Shown piece after piece: positions 34,525 through 43,682 of a stretch of DNA of 44,891 bases. This stretch comes from DSOI01 sp041394885 (lineage in GTDB: Bacteria; Acidobacteriota; Terriglobia; Bryobacterales; Bryobacteraceae), in the NCBI GenBank assembly GCA_041394885.1, contig JAWKHI010000055.1, positions 1 through 44,891 on the forward strand. Reading direction: 5' to 3'. A program made the position numbers and the translations under genes. Numbering within the stretch: position 1 is the stretch's first letter; each line of letters starts with the position of its first letter. The notes beneath the pieces were generated by a model. The model saw nothing but the letters and a program-made list of their open reading frames with translations. It ran no database searches and had not been told where the DNA came from.

Positions 34525-36755
34525 TGCTTCGATTCTACTCTCGCCGATCGCATCCGGAACGCCTCGCTCTCCACCACCGCCAGCACCATCTCCCGGAACC
34601 GGTACCCGTTTTCCCGCACACGGTCCGCAATCCGCCGCACCGCCGCGCGGTCGCCGATCTCCATGCCCCGCCCGGTGGCGTACGTCAGCATCTTCTCCGC
34701 CAGCGCCCGCGTGAACGCGTCCCGGTCCGCCGCCAGAATCGCCTTCAACTCGGAGGGCTTCGCGAAACTCTGCCCGCCCGGCAGCACGCCGGACGCATCC
34801 ACCGGCGCGTCCCCTTCCTGGTCGCGCCACCGGCCGATCGCATCGTAGTTTTCCAGCCCGAATCCCAACGGATCCATCCGCGCATGGCACGCCGCGCACA
34901 CCGCGTTCGCCCGATGCTTCTCCAACTGCTGCCGCATCGTCGCCGTCGACTTCGCACCCGCTTCATCGAGCGCCGGCACGTCCGGCGGCGGCGGTGGCGG
35001 CGGCTCGTTCAGGATGTTCTCCAGAATCCATTTCCCCCGGATCACAGGACTCGTCCGCGTCGGGTACGACGACACCGTCAGCACGCTCCCATGCGTCAAC
35101 ACGCCGCTCCGCTGCGCTCCGTCCAGGTCCACGCGCCGGAACGCATCGCCCTCCACTCCCGCCACGCCGTAATGCCGCGCCAGACGCTCGTTCAAGAAAG
35201 TGAACCCGCCATTCAGAAAATCCGTCACCGGACGATCCTCCGCGAGAATCGCCGCAAACACCATCTCCGTCTCACGCCGCATCGCGTCCGCCAGCTCGCC
35301 GTTGAACGCCGGAAACAGCTTCGCGTCCGGCTTGGAAACCCCCAGATTCCGCGTCTGCAGCCATTGCCCCGTGAAATTCTCTACAAACGCGCTCACCTTC
35401 GCGTCCCCCAGCATCCGCTGCGCCTGCTCCCGCAGCCGTCCCCCTAAAGTCCCCGCATCGGCCAGCCGCGAAAGCTCCGCGTCCGGCAGGCTGCTCCACA
35501 GGAAATACGATAACCGCGTCGCCAATTCATGCCCGTCCAACGCCCGCGGACCACGCCCCGCCCCATCCCGCTCAACCCGAAACAAAAAGTGCGGCGACAC
35601 CAGAATCGCCTGCAGCGCCGTACGCATGCCTTCCTCGAACGTCGGACCGCGCCCCGCCAGCGTCAGCAACCCATCCACCTCGCCCGCCGTCACCGGACGC
35701 CGGTACGCCCGCCGCGCCAGCTCCGGCAGAATCCGCCGCGCGCAACCCGCCGCGTGCTCCCCCGGACCATGTCCGCACGTAAAAAACCGCCGGTAAGCCG
35801 CCGACTCCGCCGCCGGAGCCACCGCCAGCGGACCATACACCTGCACATACTCCAAATACGGCGGGCTGCCCTTGAACGGCGGATCCGGCAGCACCTCGAT
35901 CGACGCATCCACACGATGCCGCCCCGCCGTCACCCGCACGCCGCGCGCCTCCAGTCCCCGATCGATCTGGTAGTAGAACCGCAGCACGTCGCTCGACACT
36001 TCGCGGCCATCCACCGCCAGCCGCAGCCGAACCCGGGTGCCATCCTTCAACGCCTGATAGAACGCCGTCCGCAGCGTGTACTCCCCATCGGCGGGAAACG
36101 TATGGTCCACGTGGATTCGCAATTGCCGGTCCTGCCCGATGCGCTCGGCGAGGTACCGGTGCATGGTGGCCGCCGGCGGCGCCGCATCCATCGGGATCAC
36201 CGCTTGCGAGACGCGCTCGGCGGCTTTGAGATATTGCTCGGTCAACCCCGCGTTCATGGATAGGACATCGCCGATGTTGTCGAACCCGTAGCCATAAGGG
36301 TCGGGCGGAAGCTCCGCCGCCGGATTCATGTCGATCCCCAACAGATCCCGCACCGAATTCGAATACTCCACCCGGTTCAACCGCCGCGCCGTGACCCGGC
36401 CCGGTTCAATCGGCGCCGTCCGGTCCAGCTTCTCGTACGCGGCCTCGATCCAATGGGCTACCGCCCGCACCTCGTCCGGAGTTGCCCGCGGAGCCCCCTG
36501 CGGTGGCATCTCCCCGGACTGCATTCGCCGCGCCACCATTTCCCACCGTGCCCGTTCCTTCAGCGCATCCCCCTCGCCCAGCCGCAACAAAGCGTCCACC
36601 GCGAATCCCCCCGCTGCCGCCGCCCCGCCGTGGCACGACACACACCGCGACCGAAGCACCGCCCGCACCGTATCGTCATAAGCTGCCGGCAACAAGCCAA
36701 CGGCCATGAGCAACAGCAAGAGAACCCTCCGGCACAAGCGGACAAGCATGGTCAA
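34521..36755 (-). CDS. DUF1592-family (PSD1-type) c-type cytochrome protein
   Basis: A 744-aa exported protein with domains of the DUF1587-DUF1595-DUF1592-DUF1588-DUF1585 set. After the signal peptide comes a haem-binding CVSCHGG (Cys38, Cys41, His42). RRLNRVEYSNSVRDLLGID marks DUF1587. YFLWSSLPDAELSRLADAGT and FLNERLARHYGVAG belong to DUF1592. A second haem motif CAACHARMDPLGFGLENYDA marks DUF1588, and DUF1585 closes the protein. It is paired with the DUF1552 gene through a four-base overlap. A redox role in the periplasm or at the surface is likely; the substrate is unknown. Confidence 0.93.
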   Translation of the reverse strand: MTMLVRLCRRVLLLLLMAVGLLPAAYDDTVRAVLRSRCVSCHGGAAAAGGFAVDALLRLGEGDALKERARWEMVARRMQSGEMPPQGAPRATPDEVRAVAHWIEAAYEKLDRTAPIEPGRVTARRLNRVEYSNSVRDLLGIDMNPAAELPPDPYGYGFDNIGDVLSMNAGLTEQYLKAAERVSQAVIPMDAAPPAATMHRYLAERIGQDRQLRIHVDHTFPADGEYTLRTAFYQALKDGTRVRLRLAVDGREVSSDVLRFYYQIDRGLEARGVRVTAGRHRVDASIEVLPDPPFKGSPPYLEYVQVYGPLAVAPAAESAAYRRFFTCGHGPGEHAAGCARRILPELARRAYRRPVTAGEVDGLLTLAGRGPTFEEGMRTALQAILVSPHFLFRVERDGAGRGPRALDGHELATRLSYFLWSSLPDAELSRLADAGTLGGRLREQAQRMLGDAKVSAFVENFTGQWLQTRNLGVSKPDAKLFPAFNGELADAMRRETEMVFAAILAEDRPVTDFLNGGFTFLNERLARHYGVAGVEGDAFRRVDLDGAQRSGVLTHGSVLTVSSYPTRTSPVIRGKWILENILNEPPPPPPPDVPALDEAGAKSTATMRQQLEKHRANAVCAACHARMDPLGFGLENYDAIGRWRDQEGDAPVDASGVLPGGQSFAKPSELKAILAADRDAFTRALAEKMLTYATGRGMEIGDRAAVRRIADRVRENGYRFREMVLAVVESEAFRMRSARVESKQ

Positions 36756-37152
36756 CGATCAGTATATGTGAGCGAACCGCGTCGAAGACTGCCTGCCGAT
36801 CTCCGATCCGCAGGAACGTCTTGCGGACGCGAGCGACGTTGCAGCGCCACGAGCAAGGCATCCGAACCACGAGCAAGGTATCCCCCTGGACGGCAAGGTC
36901 CCCCTACCCTGTCACCCGGCCCACATCCACATCACCAACAGCGGAACGCGGCTCCCCCCACCTCCCGTCATAGCGTGAAGTGTTCCCCTAACGCATCCCG
37001 AAATTCCGTGCGTCTCATCCACGCCGTCCCCCGCCGCCGCAGGCACCCTTGGGCGTCGGGCGAGCAAGCGCAATAACCTGTCGACGCACTCTCGATCACC
37101 GACTGCGTAGCGTTTCACCGTCATTAGTTTCGTGTAGGTTATTCTGCCTATC
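36756..37152. other. Gap without genes, holds a short tandem repeat
   Basis: No supported gene. Two copies of CCACGAGCAAGG(C/T)ATCC begin at 36847 and 36867, a 20-base period. Minus-strand frames here and over the next kilobase are shadows of the leucine-rich repeats. The sequence directly before 37153 could serve as promoter of the Roco gene. Confidence 0.5.
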
Positions 37153-39909
37153 ATGCCACCGGAAGAGCAAATCGAGGAAGCGCGACGAAGCCGCGCCCGG
37201 AAATCCTCGACCTCAGCGGCAACCATTTGACGGCCCTCCCCGCCGCCGTCGCCCAACTCTCCAACCTTGAGTACCTCGATCTCCCGCCGCAACCAGTTGA
37301 CGGCCATCCCCGCCGGCTCCTCAGCCCAACTCACCAACCTGCGGATCCCCCCTCGACCTCCGTCATCAACGACAATCCAATTGACGGCCATCCCCGAAGC
37401 CCTCGCCCAACTCACCAACCTGCAGATCCTCGACCTCAGCAACAACCAGTTGACGGCCCTCCCCGCCGCCTTCGCCCAACTTTCCAATCCTGGAGAGTAC
37501 CTCGATCTCGACAACAACCAGTTGACGGCCCTCCCCGGCGCGCCCTCGCCCAACTCAGCAACCTCACCCACCTATACCTCGACGGCAACTGTGGTTGACG
37601 GCCCTCCCCGACGCCCTCGCCCAACTCTCCAACCTGACGCGCCTCGATCTCCACGGCAACCCCTCCTCCGCCGAGTGGCAAGCCGCCATCCGCCGACGCC
37701 AGACCCTCCAATATCTCCGCAGCCCTCGCCAAAGCCAACTGAAGTTGTCTCCAGAGCCACCAAAGTCGTTCCTCCTCGGCGAACCCCAATCCGGCAAAAC
37801 CGTCGCACATTTCCGGCGAAGGCCTCCAGGGCAACCAACATCCCTGCGACCCCAAACGCAAGGAAAACCGGTGTCGATATCGTCTCCATCCCAGCCCCCA
37901 ACCCCGCCGACGGCCAGCCCATGCACCAACGTCTGGGACTTCAAGGCTTACCAGCAAATCGAACACGTTTCCACCCACCAGTTCTCTCCTCACCGAAGGC
38001 GCGCTCTACCTCATCCTCTCTGGAACTCCAATCGCCAGGGCGCGGACTCCGGCAAGCGCGACGTTCATCACTGGCTCGAACCTCCGCATGCGCGTCCCCC
38101 ATGCCCGCTTCCTCCTCACCGCCACCCATGCGGATCGTACCCCGCTCGATCTTAATCCTCTCGGCCCGACATACAACGCCTCGCGCTCCGCGCCACGCCT
38201 TCGCCGGTCACTTCGATGCCGACTTCGAGGATCTTCGCGGTTTCATCTTCGCGTGGCGCCATCCTCGCCCATCGCCGCCGCATCGCCCTCCATGAACAGC
38301 CGCTGGAACCGGAAAATGGCTCGCCGTGCGGGACCGTGCCGTCCGCGCCAACAAAAGGATCGCCGCTATCTGCGCCCCGCCGAGTTTGGCGCGATCCCGC
38401 CGAAGAGGGCGTCGGCGATCCCGGTGACCAGCGCGCCCCTCGCCGGGCACCCACGAACTGGGCGAGATCCTCTACCACGTGGACCGGCCCGGACCTCGCC
38501 GATTTCGTCCTTCTCGATTGCGAGTGGGTCACCGAACTCGTTGGATTGGTTTCGGGCGAAGCCCCAAGTCTCGTGCCAATGGCGGGCATCCTCCGCCGCG
38601 CGGATCTCGACACCGACCGAAGCGATGGCCCCGCTCGAACTCCGCACCCACCTGCTCAAGCCGATGGACGCTTTTGACCTCAGCTACGAAACCAGGCAGC
38701 ACGACGAGATGGCCGTCGTCGTCGAAGCACTGCCTCCTATTCCGGCCAGCGTCTGGCGGAATGTGGAGGCCGCCGCCGCCCAACCCGAGCTGAGCTCCCT
38801 CGTCCTCGATTTCAACCTCACATGAACGCCGCCTCCCACCCGGCATTCCCACCTGGGGCATCGCCCGCGCCTCATCGTTATACAGTGCATAAGACCGTGG
38901 CGAAACCTCGCCCCTGTTCCGCCATCAGGTGACCGTCAACGGCAACTCCGAGCCTCGGCATCATTCGCGCCGATGAGTTGGGCCCTTCCAGGTGTACGTG
39001 AATTTCCGCTCCCACTACCCACCTATCTGCACGCGATCCCGCGAGATGCGTGCGACGACACCAATCCACCGTTACCCTGGGCATCGACGTCCGCGAGGCC
39101 GTTCCCTGCCGCTGCCGCCCGAATTGCCCCCATTCGTTTTCCGTGAAGCTCCTCGAAGCCAAGCAAAAGCGCGGTGAGCCCTCGGTCGTTTGTTCGATGA
39201 CAGCGGGGACACGCAGCCGGTCCCTCCAACTGCTCACCGGCATCGTCCCTGCCGCTCCGTTCCCGGCTCAAGCTCGCGAGCAGTGAGATCGTTCTCGCCG
39301 AGATGTGCCGTCAACTACCGCGCAACGGCGCGGCGACCAGAACCTGCTTCATGGCCAGCACCTGTCCGAACGTGTTTCAGCTATCCCCACGCCGCGATTT
39401 CCAGACCTTCGAGGCACTCGAATATTCTGCGCAAGGGAGAGGCCTGGCGGCTGTCCAACTCTACTGCGAAATCGACGAAGGATGGCACACCGCGATCAAA
39501 CATGGCGTCTATGATTTTGACCTGCACGCCGATTGGATCGAACTCCTGCACCCGGCGTGGAATACCCTTACCAAGGCCACATGCGGACTGTCGCGCCGTT
39601 TTTTAAAACCGCCGGCGCAAGTGACCGCCACGCCCGTGGATAGCCTCCTTGGCCTCGCCGGAGAAAAGCTCGGTATGGCCGCCGATCATCGCAAGCTCCG
39701 CCACGAACTCGGGAGTCGTTACGCCATTCCCGCGTCGACATCGACCTCCGCCGCGTGCTCGATGCACTCATCGGCGCGCTGGACGCCGGGATCGCCCGCT
39801 CACGCAACGAATCGGGAGGACTCCACAAATGGCGGAACGAAGACGGCCGCGTCCTTGGCTCTGTACGGAACACTACAACCGATTACAGTCAAGGACCGCG
39901 GGCGAATGA
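37153..39909 (+). pseudogene. Decayed leucine-rich-repeat Roco GTPase
   Basis: No frame is open for long, yet the pieces read in order as one Roco protein of about 920 aa. An N-terminal helix PPEEQIEEARRSRA is followed by at least six 23-residue leucine-rich repeats (for example LTALPAAVAQLSNLEYLDL and LAQLTNLQILDLSNNQ). The ROC GTPase has a P-loop FLLGEPQSGKT (37778-37801), a G3 VWDF (37931), STHQF and LTEGALYLI, and a G4 ATHAD (38121-38135). COR follows with LADFVLLDCEWVTELVGLVS and FDLSYE (about 38670), then the late cysteine segment VPCRCRPNCPHSFSVKLLE (39090-39150), and the end WLCTEHYNRLQ before the stop at 39909. I count more than ten frame changes. As written no working GTPase can be made. 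Confidence 0.8.
37227..37600 (+). repeat. LRR-coding 69-bp DNA repeats with indels
   Basis: The core TTGACGGCC begins at 37227, 37297, 37381, 37450, 37522 and 37595. An intact 23-codon leucine-rich repeat needs 69 bases; the spacings are 70, 84, 69, 72 and 73. The deviations show several indels inside the array, some not divisible by three. Confidence 0.75.
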
Positions 39910-40101
39910 CAGATGCGTCTCAGCCTTTTGGACTCGATCAAAGATCGTCCAACGATCGATCCTTGGCCTTCAGCTTGCTCGCCGCCGAATACGGGCGGCG
40001 ATTTTCATGATGTCGACTACGTTCAAATCGGAAATGGGAACCGTGGCCCTCACGTCTGAGAGTCAGTCTGGGCCGTGCAGCACGTCTGGGCCCCAAGCCA
40101 C

Positions 40102-40512
40102 TCACTCAATAACACCCACGGTCACCTGTCCGCCCCGGCTCACCCGAGCCACAAACGGTCCGGACTGCGACTCCAGAATCCGCTGCACATCGCCGGCAAC
40201 GCCGTCGACCGAACACCTGCGCGATCTCGATCCCCCGTAGATTCCCAGCCACCCAATATGAACACCTGCGCCTTTGGCCGGGCTCGGTGCAACGGCGGCA
40301 ATCTCGAGGACGGTAGCGCAGCCCGTGGTCCTTCGTCAGGCACAACCCACCCACGCGTCCCAACCGCCTTGAGCCAAACCGCGTCCTCCTCGTCCCGTCT
40401 GGAAGTGGTCATCATGAATTCGGAAATCCTATAGTGTCTAACAGCGGTCAGCGCCCCTGGTGCCGATGGGCTCCACTCCCAATCACCGGTAACGATGAAG
40501 AAAACCGTTCCA
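40102..40512 (-). pseudogene. Decayed VapC45-like PIN-domain toxin
   Basis: Segments in different frames on the minus strand match, in order, the PIN-like toxin that pairs with VapB45/DUF433 antitoxins: DEEDAVWLKAVGTRGWVV (about 40390), LTKDHGLRYRPR (40330), then VFILGG, and finally RILESQSGPFVARVSR (40150) with GGQVTVGVIE and the stop at 40102. The family motif 'GWVVLTKDxxxRYRPxE' is recognisable although split by frameshifts. The start is likely ATG 40512. Not functional as written. Confidence 0.65.
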
Positions 40513-41257
40513 TGTCAGGCGAGCTTCGCAGCGGATTGCTTCTTCGACGGCAACCTGTCTCCAGCCGGAAATCCTGCGCCAGTTCGGCCACCGAATCGCC
40601 TGCCCTGTACCTTCATAGATCGCCGAACCGGTATCCCGGTGCCTGCAATCAAACCGGTCGCCCGTAGGAGACCGCCCGGCATCACCCTCACAATCTGCCG
40701 TGGATCGACTTCGGAGCACGCCTCGGCCTCCGAGTGCGAGTAACTACACGTAGAGCTTGATCGGCAACCCCCGCGTGTCGCGCTCAATTCCCTGCAGGTA
40801 CACGTTGAGGATCTCCTTCATCGCCCGCTGGCCCTCTCGCGAAGCAAGTTGATCATCTGTCCGTACCGCTCTACGAACAAGTCCAACCCATCAGTCTGAA
40901 ACGCCGGAGATTCAACCTAACGGTCGCTCCACGTGAAACTCTCGCCGCACATAGTCCCAGCGCTCTCGCGAACCTGCGGCAGCTTCACGTCATACCGCCG
41001 ACCGGATCGCGCCAGCAAACGTGGGCCTCTACATGGAACGATAGATATCCGCCGTTTTGGATCATCCAGCCTCAATCACTGGCTTGGACCGCTTTGCTCT
41101 GCCCGGAAGCCGGATAACAAGCGGCCCGCGACGCCAGCTCCGCAACGTTGCCGTTGCGGGCATGCGCAAATATATGCGCCGCCTCTGTCCACCGTCTAGG
41201 CGGGTTGCAGCCGCGGATCGCTGTGATCCCCTGCCGCTGGTCTGGTTTCGACGCCAT
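40505..41257 (-). pseudogene. Decayed VapB45-like (HTH + DUF433) antitoxin
   Basis: Minus-strand fragments rebuild a long antitoxin: ATLRSWRRG (about 41130, the MerR-like helix), FHVEAHVC (41020), YVRREFHVERPL (about 40930), QTDGLDLFVERYGQMINLLR (40860), AMKEILNVYLQGIERDTRGL then PIKLYV (40780), and a DUF433 part with VDPRQIV, GLIAGTGIPV and AIYEGTGQAI (40690-40600). They appear in the correct order but in at least four frames, so the gene is dead or badly sequenced. The order antitoxin then toxin matches living VapBC45 pairs. Confidence 0.6.
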
Positions 41258-41439
41258 TCTAGTCTCCAAGAACATTATCGGCTCTTCGTGTCATACATAC
41301 AACCGCTGCGCGGGCGAACTACCCATCGATCGACAACTGCCCGAATCTGATATCCACTTCGAAGATTTCCCGCATCTCTTCCTAGCCGCCGGCTTCGCCT
41401 TGCACCCGGGCACGTCGGGTGCCGCCATCTGCGTCCCTG

Positions 41440-41788
41440 CCCGACTGCATTTCTCCTCACCCGAGCCAAGCCGTCCACATCCACCCCGCCACCTGGCCCC
41501 CATCGCCCGCTCCAACGCCTTCCGCCCCGCGCCCTCCAACTGCCACCGCCGCGCTGTCCCAACAACCGCCGCGCCCCCAAATCGAACAAGGCATACACCC
41601 CACTGAGCGCCGCCGCGCTAACGCCCGCCGCGCCGGCCTCCTCCTGCCCGCGCAACAGCGCGCTCTCCGCCGCCAGCACATGTCCATCCGCCAACCCGGA
41701 AACTCACCCGTCAGCAGCGCCACCTCCCCGAGCCAGCCAATCCCCCGCCGGACCCATCCGTGCAGCGCCATCTGCAACCGTGAATACC
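41440..41788 (-). pseudogene. Out-of-frame 3' remainder of the caspase gene
   Basis: On the minus strand GYSRLQMALHGWVRRG, then GEVALLTGEFPG, then LADGHVLAAESALLRGQEEA continue the repeat-like C-terminal region of the protease in two further frames. These residues would follow Gly in AAMLAG. The true end is not certain, between about 41440 and 41290, because the frames degrade. Confidence 0.5.
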
Positions 41789-43465
41789 CGCCAGCATCGC
41801 CGCCATCGGATCGGCCTCCGCCAGCCCGCCCAGCAGCGCCAACACCGCCTCATGCAGCCCGCGCCGGTAATACCGCTCGGCGATCTCCACCCGGGCAAGG
41901 TCCTCCGCGTCGCTCCCCGAAAACACGATCGCTTCCCCATCCGCCGACACCGCCGTCACGCGCCCCTCGATCACCGGCGTCGCCAACAGCACGCCCCCCG
42001 CCCGCGTCTCGTGGACCCCGGCCGTCAGCCGCCGCAGACCTCTCCCGGGAACCATGCGGATCCCCTGCCCGTCCGCCTTCACCCCGCGCAACCGAAGCGG
42101 CGCTTGCGCCGGCGGATCGAACTCCACCACCTCGTGGGACCCTTCGTCCAACTCCACCGTTCGCTCCATCACCGTGCCGTCCGCGCCAATCCACTGCGCC
42201 CGATAGACGCCCGGCTGGAGGTCCTCCATCCGCAGCCGGCCATCGCCGGACACCCCCACCAGGCGACCCCGCACGTCCAACAGCCGCACCACCGACAGCG
42301 GATTGCCGGACCGGCAATCCAGCCCGCCCGGACCAGGGTCCCCGCCCGGTCCCCCGCCCGGCCCCAGCAACTCCAGACCCGCCTCCCGCATCGGCAGCAC
42401 CAGTAGCCGATCCTCGTAGAGATCGGTCCCCCAGCTCGGTTTCTCCGGTTCGAAATCGGGCGACGCAACCACCACCCGGTAGTCCCGCGGCGCCAGCGCA
42501 ATCGCCGTATCCTCGCCCACCGGGGGACCCACCTGCCGGTCCAGCTCACGCCGCACCGTCACCCGCGCCCCAACCGCCGCCTCAGGCGGCGTAACCTTGA
42601 ACCGCAGCTCCACCTCCGGGATGCGGTCCGGCGCGATCCGCACCAGCGTCATCTCCGTCTTCTCTATCTCCCCCTGCAGCCGCGGCTTCTGCCAGACGTC
42701 GCCTTCCTTGGCCAACCCCAGCGCGATCACCTTCCGCCGTACCTCCCCCTGTAGGAACTCGAGCAGCCTCCCCGCCGTCACCAGATAGGCGTCCTCGTCT
42801 TCGTCGTACCGCTTCGCCGTACCCTCGCCCGCCAACCCCCGCAGCAGCGGCTCCGTGAACACGCCCCGTTCATCGTTCACATGGGACCGGTCCTCGTTCG
42901 CCGCCACGCCGCGCAGCGTCCCGCAAAAAACGAACTGCTGCACCTGCGGCCGCATCTCCACCGGATCCGGCGTAACCGGAAATTGGCCGATGTTGAAGTT
43001 ACCCTCGATCGGTGTGTTCCGGCACGCGTCGATGAAGAAGAATTGCTCGTCGAAGTGACTGATCCGAAGATAGTCGCGGATCCCGTCCAGCCGGATCGAA
43101 AAACCCGGATCCTCCGGTTCGAAGTCGGACGGCAGCAGCGCCTCGCCCCCGGTTGCCCCAGGCGCCATCAGACCGTGGCCCGAGAAGTGAACGAAAAGGC
43201 GCCCAGCGGGTTTCTTCACCACATCCTTGAACGCCTCCACGATGTTCTTCCGCGTCGCCTCCACCGGAGCCCATTCCGGCCCCGGCGCCGGGCTTCCATC
43301 GGTGCGGCTCAACAGCAGCTTCACCCGCGCCCGCGCCACCAGCGGATCGGGGCCCTCCGTCAGGAAGCTCGCCATCGACAAAGCGTCCCGCACCGCGCCC
43401 TTCAGATTCAGATGCGGCGCAGCGTACCGGTCCACACCGATCACAACCGCCCAGTTATTCATCAA
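41711..43465 (-). CDS. Caspase-like (peptidase C14) protease
   Basis: A 584-aa protein. Residues 1-220 are a caspase/metacaspase domain: NWAVVIGVDRYAAPHLNLKG, the catalytic His97 in FVHFSGHGLM and catalytic Cys148 in QFFFIDACRNTP, followed by FCGTLRGVAANED. The middle (280-500) is beta-rich with short Ig-like units. No signal peptide is seen, so it should act in the cytoplasm. It lies after a gasdermin gene on the same strand, and bacterial gasdermins are known to be cut and freed by such proteases. Its own promoter may lie at 43643. After AAMLAG the sense passes to another frame (GYSRLQMALHGWV), so one missing base near 41790 has replaced the natural C-terminus by about 25 odd residues. The catalytic part is unharmed. 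Confidence 0.9.
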   Translation of the reverse strand: MMNNWAVVIGVDRYAAPHLNLKGAVRDALSMASFLTEGPDPLVARARVKLLLSRTDGSPAPGPEWAPVEATRKNIVEAFKDVVKKPAGRLFVHFSGHGLMAPGATGGEALLPSDFEPEDPGFSIRLDGIRDYLRISHFDEQFFFIDACRNTPIEGNFNIGQFPVTPDPVEMRPQVQQFVFCGTLRGVAANEDRSHVNDERGVFTEPLLRGLAGEGTAKRYDEDEDAYLVTAGRLLEFLQGEVRRKVIALGLAKEGDVWQKPRLQGEIEKTEMTLVRIAPDRIPEVELRFKVTPPEAAVGARVTVRRELDRQVGPPVGEDTAIALAPRDYRVVVASPDFEPEKPSWGTDLYEDRLLVLPMREAGLELLGPGGGPGGDPGPGGLDCRSGNPLSVVRLLDVRGRLVGVSGDGRLRMEDLQPGVYRAQWIGADGTVMERTVELDEGSHEVVEFDPPAQAPLRLRGVKADGQGIRMVPGRGLRRLTAGVHETRAGGVLLATPVIEGRVTAVSADGEAIVFSGSDAEDLARVEIAERYYRRGLHEAVLALLGGLAEADPMAAMLAGIHGCRWRCTDGSGGGLAGSGRWRC

Positions 43466-43642
43466 AAAACTTCCTATCCATTTGCAACCAAGACACTTCG
43501 GTCTCTGCGGCCGCCGCTCCCCGCCGGCCCGGATTCGTCAGCCCTACCCACAGGTCCGATACCTTTGTCGGGCAAGCCTCGGCTCGCGGCGCGCTCAGCC
43601 TGGTCGTCCAACAGCAAGAGGAAGGGACAAACCCAGTTAACC

Positions 43643-43671
43643 TTTATATAATCAATGACTTAGCAAAACAA
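43643..43671 (-). promoter_or_regulatory. Predicted sigma-70 promoter of the caspase gene
   Basis: In a strikingly AT-rich strip of the 217-base gap between gasdermin and protease, minus-strand TTGTTT (43666-43671) and TATAAA (43643-43648) are 17 bases apart. Transcription would start about 170 bases before the protease ATG, leaving a long leader. The protease could thus be expressed apart from the gasdermin. Confidence 0.5.
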
Positions 43672-43682
43672 ACAAACCCGAT

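Noticed and set aside
37227..37600. Possible CRISPR-like array
   Set aside because: Units are 69 bp, coding for 23-residue leucine-rich repeats, without constant repeat/variable spacer structure.
36912..37993. Minus-strand frames with repeated LVSWA and NWL units
   Set aside because: They are the complement of the leucine-rich-repeat DNA; periodicity comes from the plus-strand 69-bp units.
39913..40059. A 48-codon frame (MRLSLLDSIKDRPTIDP...) just after the Roco stop
   Set aside because: Starts four bases after the pseudogene stop and reads plausibly, but has no homology that I recognise and lies in decayed DNA; not strong enough to annotate.
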